Shown: positions 34,310 through 44,544 of the stretch, piece by piece
Position numbering within the stretch: position 1 is the stretch's first letter
Layout of the letters: each line of letters starts with the position of its first letter
From: Leguminivora glycinivorella
Lineage: Eukaryota; Arthropoda; Insecta; Lepidoptera; Tortricidae
DNA length: 64,000 nucleotides
Reading direction: 5' to 3'
NCBI RefSeq assembly: GCF_023078275.1
Contig: NC_062998.1
Coordinates: forward strand, 19,233,916-19,297,915
Position numbers and translations under genes: made by a program
The notes under the pieces: generated by a model
Databases searched by the model: none
Seen by the model: only the letters and a program-made list of their open reading frames with translations
Told to the model about the DNA's origin: nothing

Positions 34310-34521
34310 TAACGGAAACGGGACTTGAGGTGCACGCACAGATCAATACAACAAGATGGCCCTTACAGGGCGACTCGCGGTCACCAAGCATACGACAAAT
34401 CAGGTTTATAAAAGTTTGAACGCGTGCGACACCGATCAGTAGCGCCCAAGTATACGACCCGCTAACAGTGTCCGTGTCCGCTCGGGAAAAAATCTTAAAT
34501 AATCAATTTTGGTTGCAAACA
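34310..34521 (+). promoter_or_regulatory. Promoter and 5' leader of a THAP-exon family (copy 1)
   Basis: TATAAAAG at 34407 and initiator TCAGT at 34436-34440 are 29 bp apart, the usual core-promoter spacing in arthropods. GCGACTCGCGGT (34371) and GATCAGTAGCGCCCAAGTA also occur, diverged, in the copy at 61115-61298, where TATAAG and TCAGT are 28 bp apart. The start codon at 34522 follows. Confidence 0.5.
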
Positions 34522-35179
34522 ATGGTCTCTTACAGCTAGGGTTTGCAATCCGGATATTCGAATATCCGAATTATTCGAATATCCGCCAATATTTTTATCC
34601 GAAAATATTCGAATAATCCAAGTGAAATTATCCGGATAAACGGATAATTTCTATAAACATTATTTTTTACTTATAAGTAATATATTTAATAGATAGACGT
34701 CACTGAAACCAATTTCGATCAATTCTTAATACGGACAATGTTATTGCTAACAAGTTAACACCTATTTATCTTCAAAATCAAACTAATATTTACAAAACAA
34801 AGAAAGCATTCGTGGACAAGAAGTAAGCAGAATGCCTCACCCCACGCACTCAGTTCTTATCAAATATTCGATTAATTGGATGATTTAAAAAAACAGAAAA
34901 ACGTTCAAGTATTATTTTTTAATATGAAAACGTTACCCCAACCTACTTTCATTACTGCTAATAGCTAACGTGAAGTTATCTGTAAAACCGTACTTAATAA
35001 GGGAGATTTATACCTAGATTTCCTGGTCCCTTGTTTTTTTGAAATTGAAATTTAGCGCCTCACTCCGAATTTAGCTGTTATCAGTTCCATGGCAATTTAG
35101 TACGCCAGAATTCCCTCCACTTCACTAAGAAATATAAGGCATTTTCCTTTTAAGTCCTTAGTTACATTCATACACAAAA

Positions 35180-37890
35180 ATAGAATAGAATAGAATAGAA
35201 TATTTTTTATTCGTAAGCACTTAACAACGACGATAACAATATAATATACACAAAAATTAACGACACAAACAAGTAACCATACACACAAAGGCTAACAGAC
35301 AAAAGTGCCACGAAATGGTCTCATCTCAGCATGTTGCTGGCGACTTCCAGCGCTGGTCTTCCGATGAGGCCATTCGGTGAAAACAATCACGACAGGTAAC
35401 AATTTATGAATACAACACTAATAAAAATAAAAAATAGCAAAAAAAGAAAGTATGCAAAAGACAACAAAGATTTATAACAGACATTACATTATTACACAAT
35501 ATTATCGGGTCGGACTCGTCATAGCTGTACATTAAAATATGACTACATCTAGCGCCATCCGGCCATTACGGGAACTAAAATGACATAACAAAAAGCACGA
35601 GTACAAGGACAAACAAAAATTGGCAATGCAAACTTAAATTATTAATTAATATCAATAAAAGGCTGAGAATATTTCAGAATGAAGTGCGCCATGGCAATAC
35701 AGACGGAACATAAACTATGTGGTAAGTAAAAACAGAGACTACAGGCAACTTGTATCATGTAAGCAGGTTTCCTGGTTGAATTGGTGGCTAAGCATGTATT
35801 GTTTGAGCTTTATTCTGAAACTATAAATACTTTGCAGGTTCCTTATAGGTGGTGGGACATTATTCCAACACTTTGAAGCGTTATACCGGTAGCTGCCCCG
35901 GAAGGCTGCCGAAGCATGGCGTGGCGTCAGCAAATGAATTCCACAATTGCGGCGGTCGCGGAGCTTGATGCAAGATAACTTAACAAAAAGATATGCAGGT
36001 GTTTTATACTTAAGAACTCCGAAAAGCAAACAAGCCAGATGAAGTTTACGACGGTGCTGCATTTTGAGAATTTTGTGACTATTGAGAAATGGAGTGACGT
36101 GTGCTCTCAACGGAATGTCAAAACAGAAGCGAGCACAAGCATTTTGAACACGTTGGACGAGTCTCTTGGTTTTAGCCAGAAGCCTAGGCCCAGTTACAAT
36201 ATCCATATAGTTCAGTTTTGACAGTACCAGCGACTCGGTCAGTTGAATGCGCAAGGTTTCGCTAAGGTATGGGCGAATTTTATATAATACCTTTAGCTTG
36301 TAAAAGCAACTTCTTACAGCTTCAGCAGTGTGCTTCTCGTAACGAAGTCCACAATCCATTAAAAGTCCCAAATTCCGTGCTTCATACACCCTTTCAATTG
36401 GTTCATCCATCAGCATAATATTCACTGACATACTGACACCCGCCAGTTGTTGCTTACTGCCAAAGATAAGGTACTTTGTTTTATTTGGGTTGAGCACTAA
36501 GCAGTTTTGTCTAGCCCAGGTTGCTATACTTGCGAGGTCATAATTTAGTTTCTCTATAGCATAGTCAACCTCTGCTGGCTTACATGATAAGTAGATCTGA
36601 ATGTCATCTGCGTATATGTGGTATCTACAGTGTTTAATGTGAAGCCTAACGTCTGCAGAATAGAGAACAAATAGGAGCGGGCCGATTACAGATCCCTGTG
36701 GGACTCCTCGGTTAAGCTTGGCTTTTTCTGAAAGAAGTGAGGAACTGTCACCAGAGCGCACCTTGACCATCTGCCATCGGTTACTGAGGTAGCTATGGAA
36801 CCATTGTATAGTTTTCTGATCAAAACCATAGTAAGCTAGCTTTGATAGAAGTAGATCTATATTTATACAATCAAATGCCCTAGAAAAGTCTAGGAGCACT
36901 AAAAGAGTACACATACCCTTATCCTGAGCATCTAATATGTTGTCAGTGACATCAAGCAAAGCAGTTGTGGTGCTACGTCCTTTCCGGAAACCCGATTGGA
37001 CGTCTGGCAAAATGTTATTAGTTTCAAGGTAGGCAGTTAACTGTGCACAGACAACTTTCTCCATTATTTTTGACAGACATGGGAGTATGCTAATTGGCCT
37101 AAGGTCTTTAATAGTAACAGGGTTGGGAATTTTGGGCAGAGGATTTACAACTGCTAACTTCCAAATATCAGGAAAGGTGCATGATAGAATAGACTTGTTA
37201 ATTAAACTAGTCATAATGTCAATTGTGTAAGGAAGCGTAAGAATAAGCATATGTAAATTTATCCCATCAGCACCCTCTGCATTAGACTTTAAATTCCTAA
37301 TTATTTTAGTGACTTCACTCGAGTTAATTGTTTTTAAATGGAATACTGTGTCGCTGTGCCTGTGAAATTCAAAATAGGTTAACTGTGACATAGTTACATC
37401 TGTAGTTCCCGGCAGGTCAAGAAAATGTTTATTTATTACGCAAGGATTATTGAAAGTTGAAGGTAATTCATTATTCTTAGTGGGTAATATTGTCGATTTC
37501 AGATTTTTCCATAATGTTTTAGGGTCATTTATTTTACTATTTATATTTTGTTTAAAATAAGCCACCTTTTCGAAATATAGAGCCTTGTTCACTACAGACT
37601 TAAGGTCCTTGTAATATTTTTTTTTTATATCATTCGGGTTTCTGTGAAAGTCTGTTGCAGCAGTGTCGCGCAGATGCATCATGAACTTGACAGTGTCAGT
37701 AATCCACGGGCAAGATTGTACTTTGACTAAGGATGTTTTTACTGGGGCATGTACATCAAATATAGTGAGAACTTTTTGGTTGAATATACTTACTATGTCA
37801 TTGACACTGTCAAGATCCGACATCAGTTCCCACCCCGCGTTCTGCAGGTCGGTCCCGCTGAGCAGTCTGCAAAATCGGTCTAATTACTAC
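35180..37890 (-). mobile_element. 5'-truncated non-LTR retrotransposon
   Basis: Reads leftwards on the minus strand. The 3' end has an ATTCT microsatellite tail (35181-35206 on the plus strand as TAGAATAGAATAGAATAG). The reverse-transcriptase ORF occupies 35739-37823; upstream in frame lie LDRFCRLLSGTDLQ and then stops near 37890, so the endonuclease half is lost. The undamaged ORF suggests a fairly recent insertion into the hAT-like element. Confidence 0.75.
35739..37823 (-). CDS. LINE reverse transcriptase (Jockey/CR1-group), endonuclease missing
   Basis: An uninterrupted 694-codon frame. Residues 1-110 are the linker after the endonuclease (FDVHAPVKTSLVKVQ; PWITDTVKFMM). The reverse-transcriptase core follows: DLRPISILPCLSKIMEKVV (240-258), QSGFRKGRSTTTALLDV (276-292), motif A LLDFSRAFDCIN (310-321), GVPQGSVIGPLLF (373-385), the catalytic YADD (404-407) and NPNKTKYLIFGS (445-456). 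The C-terminal third has the usual HRRKLHLACLLFGVLKYKTP region. It would copy the element's RNA into DNA at the target, but without the N-terminal endonuclease this copy is probably not autonomous. The true start is lost; the first Met is just the first one available. The clade (CR1, Daphne or Kiri-like) is not resolved. Confidence 0.85.
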   Translation of the reverse strand: MSDLDSVNDIVSIFNQKVLTIFDVHAPVKTSLVKVQSCPWITDTVKFMMHLRDTAATDFHRNPNDIKKKYYKDLKSVVNKALYFEKVAYFKQNINSKINDPKTLWKNLKSTILPTKNNELPSTFNNPCVINKHFLDLPGTTDVTMSQLTYFEFHRHSDTVFHLKTINSSEVTKIIRNLKSNAEGADGINLHMLILTLPYTIDIMTSLINKSILSCTFPDIWKLAVVNPLPKIPNPVTIKDLRPISILPCLSKIMEKVVCAQLTAYLETNNILPDVQSGFRKGRSTTTALLDVTDNILDAQDKGMCTLLVLLDFSRAFDCINIDLLLSKLAYYGFDQKTIQWFHSYLSNRWQMVKVRSGDSSSLLSEKAKLNRGVPQGSVIGPLLFVLYSADVRLHIKHCRYHIYADDIQIYLSCKPAEVDYAIEKLNYDLASIATWARQNCLVLNPNKTKYLIFGSKQQLAGVSMSVNIMLMDEPIERVYEARNLGLLMDCGLRYEKHTAEAVRSCFYKLKVLYKIRPYLSETLRIQLTESLVLSKLNYMDIVTGPRLLAKTKRLVQRVQNACARFCFDIPLRAHVTPFLNSHKILKMQHRRKLHLACLLFGVLKYKTPAYLFVKLSCIKLRDRRNCGIHLLTPRHASAAFRGSYRYNASKCWNNVPPPIRNLQSIYSFRIKLKQYMLSHQFNQETCLHDTSCL

Positions 37891-38389
37891 TTATAATTTG
37901 AAATCTTAGTCGATCTACTGATCAGCATGGAAACTAAAACCCATCAAATTGCTGCCGAGCAATTTGAGGCGTTTTGGATTTGAATATTTAAATAAGTTCG
38001 CCTTTGTACCTCCTCCTTCTTCATTTTTTTAAATTTTATGTCTTGTATATTTTATGTTGGTAGTACAATACTTATTTATCGCTTCTCCCCTTCCATTGGT
38101 ACTTTGGTACCAGCCACTGTGCAACTAAGGTCTAAAATGATCCACACCTGGATAGGAAGTTTCTTCGACTAATTGGTCTTCTCTTTTTTTGGTTATTCTG
38201 TTTTGAACGAGTACCTATGCTCAGTTGCTCATTCCTGTTCTAAGACCCTAACCAGGACGCTTTTGTTTAGAGCCTACGAAAAGAGTTTTCAACTTTTTAT
38301 ATTAAGTATCCGATCCGGTCCAAGATGGCATCTGGTACGGGCGTAGGCATTTATGCAAATGACTAGTGACTACAGTGGTAGTATCAGCA

Positions 38390-39120
38390 TGGGCAATTAT
38401 GCCACTGTCTTTTAAGCCGAGACATACGCAATAATTACCTGTGTACATAAGAATATAGTTAGACAAATCCAAGGAAAGAATATCTATATACTCAGCGACA
38501 GTCAGGCGGCACTCAAAGCCTTCACATCGCCCAGAGGTGACTCTTGACTGGTATTAAACGGCATCCAAGCTCTTAACAAGCTTGGAAGGCAAAACAAGGT
38601 GCAACTGGTATGGATACCGGGGCACGAAGGCTTCATTGGCAATGAAAATGCTGATGAACTTGCCAAGGCCAGGTCTAAAGACAACGTCACAAGGAACCAT
38701 TAAAACGGCTATGAAGGACCATACAAAGGCTAATCACCAAAAAGAGTGGGATGCCTTGGTAGGTCTGAAGCATTCAAAGCTCTTTATGCGGAGGGTAGAA
38801 TCTGGATGGAGCAAAAAGCTAGGAAAGCTAGGCAAAAGACAACTCCAAATTATAACGGGGGTGTTCACATGCCATTACGGGATCAAAGGAATGTTGGCCA
38901 AGATGGGACACGCTGACTACACAGATTGTCGCATGTGCGGCGAAGAGGAAGAGACCGTCAGACATCTAATGTGTGAATGTCACGCCCTCGCCAGACAAAG
39001 AATGAAGAACTTTGGAGCAGGCTACCTAGTACCAAAGGACATCAGAGAGCTACCCATGAGTCTCATCATCCGATACGTGGAGATGGTCGAGAAGCTCCTG
39101 AATAGCTGAAGGAGCTTAAG
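38390..39120 (+). pseudogene. LINE RNase H and C-terminal zinc-knuckle remnant
   Basis: From about 38490 a frame reads ILSDSQAALKAFTSPRGDS then a TGA. It continues in the same frame with VQLVWIPGHEGFIGNENADE, the C-terminal part of an RNase H domain. After a frameshift near 38690 an open frame to 39109 reads TKANHQKEWDALVGLKHSK, QLQIITGVFTCHYGIKGMLA and DCRMCGEEEETVRHLMCECH, the zinc-binding tail typical of RNase H-bearing LINEs of the R1/I/Loa kind. Reverse transcriptase is absent. A 175-codon stretch survives, but the element is dead. Confidence 0.7.
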
Positions 39121-39169
39121 ATCTAAGGGGGTAATTGCACAAAAGATCCACGCAGATTTAAGATAAGAT

Positions 39170-39305
39170 GAGTATCCGATCCGATCGAGCGAAGGACCGA
39201 CTCCTATACATTCTCGAAATCATTCAAGGCGCCATCTTTGATTTTTGCCTTTGACATCCTTCCTATATCCGATATCGGAACGGATAATATGACAACGCTG
39301 TATCG
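39170..39305. repeat. MITE of the GTGCGTTTTCACATTATCCG family, decayed
   Basis: GTATCCGATCCGATCGAGCG, GGCGCCATCTTTGATTTTTG and CGATATCGGAACGGATAAT align with the cleaner copy at 55940-56073. Confidence 0.55.
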
Positions 39306-39839
39306 CCTATAACCATCATCATATCCAATGTTGTTGTCTCACGTTCCACTCTACACAAGCCATCCTCTCTACCATCCATTTCCAAGGTAAAGGTGTTGTC
39401 GGAAAAACTTCTCGTTATACCTAACACCTAACTAATCACGACTACTAACTGTCTTATATCGAAAGCTCACTATCTGATTGCAAGATTCTAGTCATAGAAC
39501 TAAAGATAGAGAGCTAGATGTGTTTTAATTTCTAGAGTTTGCTGATTTACGCAAAAAATAAATAAAAATGTAGGTAAATTTCGCATTATGGCGCTCATCT
39601 ATCTCAGCCGTTATCAATTCCACGCTTATACGCACCTGTAACATTAATTTTGATCCATTTAATAAATTATCCGAAATTATCCGAATTATTCGAATATTCG
39701 AATAATAAAAATTGTATTATCCGAATTATTCGAATATTAAAAATCCGTCGGATAATGCAAACTCTACTTACAGCATAAAGTGGTGTGGCAAGTCTTCTAA
39801 CACTTCTACATGTAAAAAAGATGGAATAACATTCCACAG

Positions 39840-41515
39840 TTAAGTCAAATTAATTATTTTGTTGAATATTGTTTATTGTCCGCGGAGTTCATTTATACTG
39901 GTCAATATGGTTGTGCTGAGCGGCGCCGAGGCGCGTCCATCCCTCTTTACCGAGTTAACAATGTGATATGCTATCCCTTTCACGTAAACGACTAGGCATG
40001 GGGCCATGTTAGTTTATGTCTGTTGCGGGAACTTCGTACTGCCGTTCGTACCATGTGCTACCATTTTATGAAATATAAAAGAAAGCAGATTTGTAATAGT
40101 GAATAATTATTTAGAATCTGTAGAGTCTGTAGTGGTATTTAGTTCATTGATTAGTTTAGAATATTTAGTTGGTTATTTAACTTAGTAAACGTAAGTAAAA
40201 ATGCACAGTTTAGTTATTAGTTACTAGAATGATTTTTATTGAGATGCTATCACAATTATCATCCTCCTTGCGTTATCCCGGCATCGGCATTCGCCACGGC
40301 TCATGGGAGCCTGGGGTCCGCTTTGGAAACTACTACTAAGATTTGGCGTAGGCACTAGTTTTATGAAAGCGACTGCCATCTGACCTTCCAACCCGAAGGG
40401 TAACTAGGCCTTATTATAATTTAATTATAATATTATAATTTGTTGCAAAACAAATTCACCACAGTACTGGTACCGGTACCATTGTCTATAATAATAGACA
40501 TGTCCCATTCCCATCCCTACTGCTAATCATAAAGGCGCGCCATTATTTGAAACGACCAATGGCAGCACCGTGCGCGCCCGCCTCACCCCGCAAGGATTGG
40601 TGATTTGCGTCTCGAACAATATCGCTTGCATTTGGCTTCTAGTGGGGTGTTCTGTGGGTGCACGAATGTGTAAGAGGTACTTCATTAGTCAGTTCCGGGC
40701 GAGCGATAGGTGCATTTGCAGTATTTGCAGCAGATAAAAAAATATATATTGATATCTTAGCTAACCGGTTCCGCGATGTGTATTGTTCGTCCCGGCTATC
40801 TTTTAACGAGTCCAGATTGCATTGTCGCTTGCTGGAGACGCGTGTCGTGACGGTGTTTACGATTTGCCAGAGAGTGTTTAGTTGATAACCACTACTTTGT
40901 AACGTTTTAGCGTAGTATTCGCGTTGTGCGATGTGCGTGTGATAGAGATTGTTTAAATTATTAATATATTGATTGTGATATAATTAGTTTCAATATCACA
41001 TTACTATGCGGGCGTTTTTGAGCGATTTCAATTAACTGGACGAGAAGTTTTTTTTTTTTTTTATTATTAAGTCGTTTGTGACCCACGGATAGTTATATTT
41101 CTTGTGTGTTTGTACAAGACTGTATGGAAAACAGATACTGGCAACGTTATTTGAAATATAATGGATGTTAAATGTGTGATTTGAGCATTTTGTTCGATTT
41201 TTGGCCAATCAACTGAATAAAGATGTTTTTTTTTATATACTCTATGACAGTAGTTACGCTATACATGTTAAGTTTATTGGATTAAATTTCTTGTTGTGTT
41301 TCGGATTAAATTATTATTCCATACGACTATCGGTTTTGTTATATCTTATGATCTATTTTTGTTTGTTAATGTAAAATTGAATGACAATGTTGGTATGCCT
41401 ATAGGTGCAAAATTTAATAAGTAGGTACAAATTCATTGTTTTTTTTTATCGCTGATTTCTAAGCATATTATCTAATTGATAGTTGATACTCGTAGTTCCA
41501 GTCGTGACACTGAGA
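39840..41515 (+). other. LTR-element interior, THAP-copy downstream homology
   Basis: TGTCCCATTCCCATCC, GGCGCGCCATTATTTGAAAC and GACCAATGGCAGCACCGTGC to GATTTGCGTCTCGAACAATAT (40500-40625) match, diverged, the region after the second THAP exon (61445-61590). So the duplicated unit is at least several hundred bp. GGTACCGGTACC at 40469 is a palindrome. No further exon is recognised. Confidence 0.4.
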
Positions 41516-42172
41516 AATGCTTAAGGCGAAGGGACTCGCTTAACAACGAGGATGGCCGATGTACTTATTGCACTCTTCCTGTAGGCCATCGTGTGCTAGG
41601 CCTACTGTTACTGTTGTATAGTCGTATTATTATTGTCTGAAAAATGGAGCCTTTGATTTTTTTTTATTGTTATTATTGATGTTATTGATAAGTTTGCTAT
41701 TGTCAAAACTCGTAAATTTTATTGTAGTTGTGTTATCATTAACAAGCATGTCAACACCTGGAGGATTAGGTATGTTACCATTACCGTTGTATCAGACGAA
41801 TGATTATTGTCTGAAACATGCAGCTTTTGATTTATTTGTTGTTAATTCATGTTTTTGAATAGTTTTCTATTGTTGAAACTCGTAACTTTTATTGAAGTTA
41901 TGTTATCATTACAAGCAATGTTCAATGATATGTTATCATTACCACTGTTGATCTCTACACTAGTAGGCATAGGAAGTAGGTTTGTGTTATGTCAACAACC
42001 TAGGGATCGGTTGCACCAATCCGTCTGTTAACGAATTAAACGTTTGTAATATTTTAGTATGGTAATGTCCATAGACTTCTGCTGCGAGACGTTGATGTGC
42101 CTGCTAGCTGTTGTCTGCGGGTGATGCAACTGGTCCTAAGCGAAGGGCCTCGCTTACACAGGAAGGCCGAGC
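41515..42172 (+). repeat. Degenerate tandem repeats next to the 3' LTR
   Basis: ATTATTGTCTGAAA...TATTGTCAAAACTCGTAA...GTGTTATCATTA at 41628-41740 recurs about 172 bp later (41800-41912), and GCGAAGGGACTCGCTTAAC at 41526 recurs as GCGAAGGGCCTCGCTTAC at 42140. Non-coding; resembles subterminal repeats of non-autonomous LTR elements. Confidence 0.6.
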
Positions 42173-42533
42173 TGTTAGCTTTCGACATTGAGTTCATAAT
42201 TTTCATTGATTTTATATGTATACTGGCCTTTATCAAATTATCGGTAGATATAAACGTGCCTGAATAAGATTGGCCCTTTTAAAAAATAAAACATTAGGCG
42301 GGAACCGCATAAATCTTGACAGATGTCACCGTGAAAAAAAGATATAATCGGCATTATGGAAAAACTAGAAAAAGCAACCGTATAACCAAGCTGTGATAAT
42401 TTTAGGAATTTGTGTATTGTATTGTTAATATCGACTGTGATTGTAACCCAAACTGTTCAGTATGAGATTGGCATTGTAATAAAACAAAGTGCAAGGAGAA
42501 GTTCTTTCATTTAAGACCGGAACATAGCCTTCA
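42173..42533 (+). repeat. 3' LTR-like repeat
   Basis: 361 bp, essentially identical to 28720-29081. Just upstream GCGAAGGGCCTCGCTTACAC and GGAAGGCCGAG echo an internal block at 41524-41565 (GCGAAGGGACTCGCTTAAC, GAGGATGGCCGATG). Confidence 0.7.
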
Positions 42534-42537
42534 ATAA

Positions 42538-44540
42538 TAAGGAGATAATTACCCACATAAAATGTTCTACCCACTATTTTTTTTTTCTTTTTGTACTTTA
42601 TACTGTACTAAAGCAGCCTAACTACCCTACCTTTATTTATTTCCTGTATTATCTAGGTATATCTTTGTGGAAAGACGCATCTTTCAATAACGTGTGTTGA
42701 AATATATAGTAACAATAATAAGTCTTAGAAACCTACTCAGATTTCTGATGCCTATTGCAGTTGAAGTCAAGACCACTATATATAATATACATAATAGTAA
42801 TATTGGTTTACCAAACTAATAACTAATATAACTATCTAGGTACCTATCTTCAAAGTTAGGTTCGTAAATAAATATTATACAGTCACGTTCAGTTATAATA
42901 CCTACATCAACACATCAACATACGCATTACGCATTCACGCGAAAATTATTCTCTGAACAGGATTTTAATATCAACAATATCAAAGCGTGCGATCTACTAG
43001 TCTTGACCAACTATACTACTACAATGCAAGAAATACACGGAAGTCTGTTAATCTCAAGAAAGTTATTAGCAGTGTGTAACATGTGAAGGTACTTTCTTAA
43101 GTAATAATATGCCGGCATTCCCGGCTGTCTCAGTTTGTCTGGTAAGTATATTCTTATTGAGTACCTCCTTAAACCTAGTCTACCGCAATTTGATTGATTA
43201 CGTATCATCACTCTACGTATTTATCTGCTTAGACTGCTATGAAAACTAAAATGTTAAGAGAAGTTAGTGCTTGACTTTACATATTTTTTGTAGCAGGTAC
43301 ACCGACACAAGGAACACTCACCGTTATTTAAAGATGCAACAGGCTCCAAACTCGGCGGAGATGCTTTTCACACAAGTTGTTAAATCGTCACAATCCAGCC
43401 GGCACTTGTGAATTAAGTATACGGGAAGGCAGCCTAAAATAGCTGTTGTAGTTCAAAATGTTAGTCCTCGAACACGGCAACACAAACAAAATGAGTGCGG
43501 CACGTAAAGTTTTTGACGTGCGGAGATGGGTGGCGGGAGCGAGCGTCGGGACGAGACGTCAGCCTGGGCCCGCGCCGACGGAGGACTGTGCTGTATCTGG
43601 ATGCCGCTGTCGCCGCGATCCTCGCGAGCTTTCCACCGGCAGCTGTCCCGCTCGCGCAACCGGTCTCACGCCCGTCTTGAAAAAATAAAGAGAGCCTCAC
43701 ATTTCGGAGAAATATGAACCAAACCAAACACCACCTTATTTATACCTCGGACAGGTACGCGGCAACCTCTTTTACATTGCGCATCACGACATCCTTAAAT
43801 AAAAGAGAAGAACGCCTCGTCGAGTCAAGCATGCCACCGATTCTCGGCTGTCCGATCCGAAAAAGTATTAAATTAACCTACCCAAACCAGCCACCCTAAC
43901 GGTAGAAACAAACCGCAGTTTAGAGTTCAAATACATATAATAGGTACTTATTTATACCTAGGTGCTGAGATAATCGCAATATTCACAATGTTATATTTTG
44001 TATCTGTCGGTAGCAATCCGATGATAATACGCTGTCCAAACAGCATGTATTTTAGCGGTCGACCTGTTATCACCAGACCATCACTTCCGGCTACTCAATT
44101 TAATTAGCTGTTGTTTTATCTCCATTAAAAATATTTAACATCAATATTTGCGATTCCAAAGTCAAGAAACTATACGACGGTTGTCTGTTGATTTAGGTTC
44201 CCACTGTGGCCACTATTGTGAAGCTAAACAAGCGATACCTACAGACTCGCTACCGTAAGGGATCCCTTTATGTTTCCCTCAAATCCTAGTTTATTGACAA
44301 TAGTAACCAGAAAAACCTAAGATTAGATTTTTACATTTCTGATTATCTGAAAGAGGATCATTCTTTGTCTATAAAGAGCGCAGAAAGTGTGCAGATTCTG
44401 CACTAGGGCATTTATTTAGCAAGTAATTAAGTTTTGATTGTGATTGTGATTCAATTGTAGGTAACATGGATTAAAATGTGAGTGTGCGCGAGAAAACGTC
44501 CCACTTTGTCGACTGCTATAAAGCCGCTTTGTCAGTTTAT
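42538..44540. other. Non-coding gap with GC-rich patch
   Basis: AT-rich except 43495-43685, where open frames on both strands overlap (for example the plus frame with RRQPGPAPTEDCAVSGCRC). Such multi-frame openness reflects high GC, not coding. Nothing else recognised. Confidence 0.35.
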
Positions 44541-44544
44541 TCAT

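Larger units (their letters stand above)
34537..39766. mobile_element. hAT-like element, 5.2 kb, carrying nested LINEs
   Basis: Ends TAGGGTTTGCAATCC... and ...GGATAATGCAAACTCTA are inverted, with TTATTCGAATATTCG-type subterminal repeats at both sides (34545-34650; 39665-39745). CTTACAGC is duplicated at 34529-34536 and 39767-39774. An 8-bp duplication fits hAT. No transposase is visible; the interior is taken up by a LINE (35180-37890), an RNase H LINE remnant and a MITE. Confidence 0.75.
34522..39839 (+). pseudogene. THAP-domain first exon split by a hAT-like insertion
   Basis: Removing 34537-39766 and one CTTACAGC copy, 34522-34536 plus 39775-39839 read MVSYSIKWCGKSSNTSTC followed by KKDGITFH. 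The paralogous exon at 61299-61378 reads MSTCSVKWCGKVTRSS and TDGITFH. C-x4-C and GITFH are the start of a THAP zinc finger (C2CH). In this copy the first cysteine is tyrosine. The end CACAG-TTAAGT looks like a mutated donor (the other copy has CACAAATAAGT). The remaining zinc ligands would lie in a second exon not found here. Confidence 0.5.
28720..42533 (+). mobile_element. LTR-flanked composite (LARD-like), 13.8 kb, no gag-pol
   Basis: Direct repeats at 28720-29081 and 42173-42533 begin TGTTAGC, end CCTTCA, and are flanked outside by ATAA (28716-28719, 42534-42537). The pairing of outer flanks, but not of each repeat's own flanks, argues for one element rather than two solo LTRs. I find no protease, reverse transcriptase or integrase of LTR type inside. 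The reverse transcriptase motifs present belong to LINEs. A tRNA primer-binding site starting TGG is not visible after the 5' repeat (GTTCAGCAAGAGGG instead). Purine-rich GGAAGGCCGAG precedes the 3' repeat. Confidence 0.6.

Noticed and set aside
35739..37823. Treating the 694-codon frame as a host gene or as the LTR element's pol
   Set aside because: The order of motifs and the ATTCT-tailed 3' end are those of a non-LTR retrotransposon on the opposite strand, nested in the hAT-like element.
28720..42533. Reading the two 361-bp repeats as independent solo LTRs
   Set aside because: Neither repeat has matching flanks of its own, whereas the outer flanks of the pair match (ATAA).
43453..43727. 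Five overlapping open frames on both strands
   Set aside because: High GC gives few stops; codon pattern and peptide (RRQPGPAPTED) show no family resemblance and no splice partner was found.
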